A DNA stretch of 7,853 nt from Bacteroidota bacterium. Lineage in GTDB: Bacteria > Bacteroidota > Bacteroidia > NS11-12g > UBA955. Made by a program: the position numbers and the translations under genes. A model generated the notes under the pieces. That model was not told the DNA's origin, made no database searches, and saw only the letters and a program-made list of their open reading frames with translations. Location: contig JAGWYC010000089.1 in assembly GCA_018969565.1 (NCBI GenBank), forward strand, positions 1 to 7,853, read 5' to 3'. The first letter of the stretch is position 1. Every line of letters begins with the position of its first letter. Below are positions 6,623-7,853 of this stretch, in pieces.

Positions 6623-7236
6623 TTGCGGAGCGATTTCACGTAATCCACCATGAGCTTCATCTGCGCATCGTTCCAGCCGGCAAATTTGGGCATGCGGTTC
6701 TTTCCGTTGCGCAGGATATTGGCTACTTCCTCATCATTGAGTTTGCTGGTTTGCAGGTTGGCCGCGCCGGCCAGAGCCAGAGCGCCATCTTCACCATGAC
6801 ATTGTACACAGTTAGCCACATACATCGCCTTGGCGGTTTCCATGGGTGTTGCGCCTGAGGCTACGGTTACAGGCTGTACGCTGCGCTTCTTGGCCACTTC
6901 GGCCATGCCGTAAGCACCGAAGATGAGCAGCACACTGAGGGTAGCCAGGGGTTTATTGCCTTTTCGGAAGCCGATGATGGCAATGGGAATGCTGAGGAAC
7001 ACCATTCCGATTTTCACCCACTGAAGCATTTTCACTTCAGGTGCGGTAAACAGCAGATACAATCCTGTTGCGAGGAACAGGGTGCTGATGCTCATGTCAA
7101 AGATGCGCCATCCTTTTTTCTGCATGGCGGCCATCGCTTTGGCATTGTTGGTCAGCAGGAAGATGAGTTTGAACAGATAAAGCACAAGGAACAGCATTAC
7201 GCTGAGCTTGTGGGTGTGTAACATTCCGGTTCCCAT
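6619..7236 (-). CDS. SirB2-like four-helix membrane protein fused to a C-terminal cytochrome c domain
   Basis: A 205-residue predicted inner-membrane protein. Four hydrophobic segments lie near residues 11-29, 49-64, 72-90 and 97-111. The N-terminal HTHKLSVMLFLVLYLFK and the later helices resemble the SirB/SirB2 membrane family. Residues 134-205 form a small class I cytochrome c domain with the haem-binding motif C143-VQ-C146-H147 and a likely distal ligand Met182 (NRMPKFAGW), followed by the usual C-terminal helix ending VDYVKSL. The haem domain should face the periplasm and pass electrons, but the partner is unknown. I chose the ATG at 7236 over a TTG at 7257, because the longer form only adds seven residues and a perfect TATATTTG box ends 8 bases before this ATG. 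Met5 is another possible start. The gene heads the run with the T9SS cargo and truB and diverges from the His-rich membrane protein gene. Confidence 0.85.
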   Translation of the reverse strand: MGTGMLHTHKLSVMLFLVLYLFKLIFLLTNNAKAMAAMQKKGWRIFDMSISTLFLATGLYLLFTAPEVKMLQWVKIGMVFLSIPIAIIGFRKGNKPLATLSVLLIFGAYGMAEVAKKRSVQPVTVASGATPMETAKAMYVANCVQCHGEDGALALAGAANLQTSKLNDEEVANILRNGKNRMPKFAGWNDAQMKLMVDYVKSLRK

Positions 7237-7244
7237 AAGTAGGG

Positions 7245-7252
7245 CAAATATA
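7245..7252 (-). promoter_or_regulatory. Candidate -7 box of the cytochrome-cargo-truB operon
   Basis: The minus strand reads TATATTTG, a perfect match to the Bacteroidota -7 consensus TAnnTTTG, ending 8 bases before the ATG at 7236. No TTG lies 17-23 bases upstream, so the -33 half is missing or degenerate. If used, the mRNA would have a leader of only a few bases. Confidence 0.45.
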
Positions 7253-7263
7253 ACCAAGTGAAA

Positions 7264-7271
7264 TACCTTTG
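7264..7271 (+). promoter_or_regulatory. Candidate -7 box of the divergent membrane protein gene
   Basis: The plus strand reads TACCTTTG, a perfect TAnnTTTG match ending 7 bases before the ATG at 7279. It stands back to back with the minus-strand box, 11 bases away. No -33 TTG is seen at the expected distance. Confidence 0.42.
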
Positions 7272-7278
7272 CCGCCGG

Positions 7279-7853
7279 ATGGTTCAGATTCTGCTTGGCA
7301 GTTTTTTACTCAGCCTGATACACGTGCTTTTGCCCAGTCACTGGCTGCCTTTGGTGGCATTGGCCCGTGCCGAAAAATGGACACGGAACCAAACGCTGCG
7401 CTTCACGCTGTTGCTGGGTCTGGCGCATATCATGAGTACCGTGGGACTGGGCATCGTGCTGGGCCTGATCGGCAAGCGGCTGGCCACAGAATTGGAATTC
7501 TTCGGACATCTGCTCGCGCCTTTGTTGCTGATCATCCTGGGGCTGGTTTATTTCAGCCTGAACAGCGAACACAGTCATCACGAACATCTACCATCCGAAA
7601 AATCACTGAAGAAACTGAAGCCGGCTACGGTATTATTGACCATGGCAGCGGCCATGTTCTTCTCACCCTGTCTGGAGATTGAAAGTTACTTCCTGTCGGC
7701 AGGTGCCTTTGGCAATGCCGCCATTATTTCCGTGGCGCTGATTTACACGCTGATTACCATTCTGGGCATGTTGTTTCTGGTGGGTTTTACCTTGAGCGGC
7801 CTGCACCGCCTGAACCTGCACTTCATGGAGCACCACGAAAAGCGCATTACCGG
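7279..7853 (+). CDS. His-rich polytopic membrane protein, possible UreH/NicO-like metal transporter relative (partial, 3' end missing)
   Basis: An open frame from the ATG at 7279 runs off the right edge after 191 codons. Hydrophobic segments lie near residues 3-19, 43-64, 76-95, 117-130 and 148-172, so this is a multi-spanning membrane protein. Potential metal ligands are conspicuous: H15 in the first helix, PSHW (19-22) just after it, H50 in the second helix, a His cluster SEHSHHEH (96-103) in the loop after the third helix, and a HFMEHHEK stretch near 181-188. FFSPCLEIE (127-135) has a Pro-Cys pair at the membrane. This arrangement recalls UreH/NicO-type or DsbD-related membrane families that handle nickel, cobalt or thiols, but the likeness is by motif memory only and I would not name a substrate. 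It diverges from the cytochrome fusion gene, and the two promoters may be co-regulated. That it is a real gene is nearly certain. Confidence 0.8.
   Translation, partial: MVQILLGSFLLSLIHVLLPSHWLPLVALARAEKWTRNQTLRFTLLLGLAHIMSTVGLGIVLGLIGKRLATELEFFGHLLAPLLLIILGLVYFSLNSEHSHHEHLPSEKSLKKLKPATVLLTMAAAMFFSPCLEIESYFLSAGAFGNAAIISVALIYTLITILGMLFLVGFTLSGLHRLNLHFMEHHEKRIT

Noticed and set aside
6053..6643. 196-codon plus-strand open frame opposite the T9SS cargo gene
   Set aside because: It is antisense to the signal peptide and N-terminal part of a well supported gene and has no recognisable feature.
7237..7257. TTG start at 7257 for the cytochrome fusion gene
   Set aside because: It would place the start codon upstream of a perfect -7 box. 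The ATG at 7236 keeps the whole first helix.
7269..7682. 137-codon plus-strand frame starting on TTG
   Set aside because: It overlaps the membrane protein gene in another frame, and its product lacks the coherent helices seen in the frame that starts at 7279.
1..7853. tRNA genes, CRISPR arrays, insertion sequences or a hidden multi-gene defence system
   Set aside because: Almost all bases are covered by recognisable coding frames. No repeat array, transposase, integrase or terminal inverted repeats were seen.

Overview
The window reads as a stretch of ordinary chromosome from a member of the Bacteroidota. Three independent signs support this. A secreted protein ends in a type IX secretion (T9SS) C-terminal sorting domain, the Lgt homologue has the long N-terminal layout typical of this phylum, and TAnnTTTG (-7) promoter boxes stand just upstream of several ATG codons where Shine-Dalgarno sequences would otherwise be expected. 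I cannot place the organism below phylum level.

Layout. From about 7236 leftwards all seven genes lie on the minus strand. In transcription order they are: a SirB2-like membrane protein fused to a cytochrome c domain (6619-7236); a 619-residue T9SS-exported protein of unknown function (4763-6622); truB, tRNA pseudouridine-55 synthase (4083-4766); a DUF4369/TlpA-type thiol-disulfide oxidoreductase (2833-4041); an OmpR/PhoB-type response regulator (2042-2725); mtaB, a tRNA t6A37 methylthiotransferase (703-2019); and the N-terminal 228 codons of an Lgt homologue, which runs off the left edge (1-686). One gene on the plus strand, a His-rich polytopic membrane protein (7279 to the right edge), diverges from the cytochrome gene across a 42-base gap. 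The only other sizeable non-coding stretch is 2726-2832.

Probable transcription units, inferred from overlaps and promoter-like boxes. Cytochrome, T9SS cargo and truB are joined by 4-base start/stop overlaps (ATGA, then TTGA) and look translationally coupled. The TlpA-like gene and mtaB each have their own TTTG/TAnnTTTG-like promoter, with the -7 box ending 8 bases before the ATG. lgt follows mtaB after 16 bases and probably shares its transcript. Both divergent genes at the right have perfect -7 boxes 7-8 bases from their ATGs, which suggests nearly leaderless mRNAs.

Functionally the genes are a mix of tRNA modification (truB, mtaB), envelope and redox functions (Lgt, TlpA-like, cytochrome c fusion, T9SS cargo, membrane protein) and one regulator without a kinase in view. 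I see no mobile element, CRISPR array, RNA gene or obvious new defence or biosynthetic system. The most notable points are the repeated start-proximal promoter geometry, an 11-base-period direct repeat ahead of the response regulator, and the little-studied cytochrome fusion and His-rich membrane protein that face each other.
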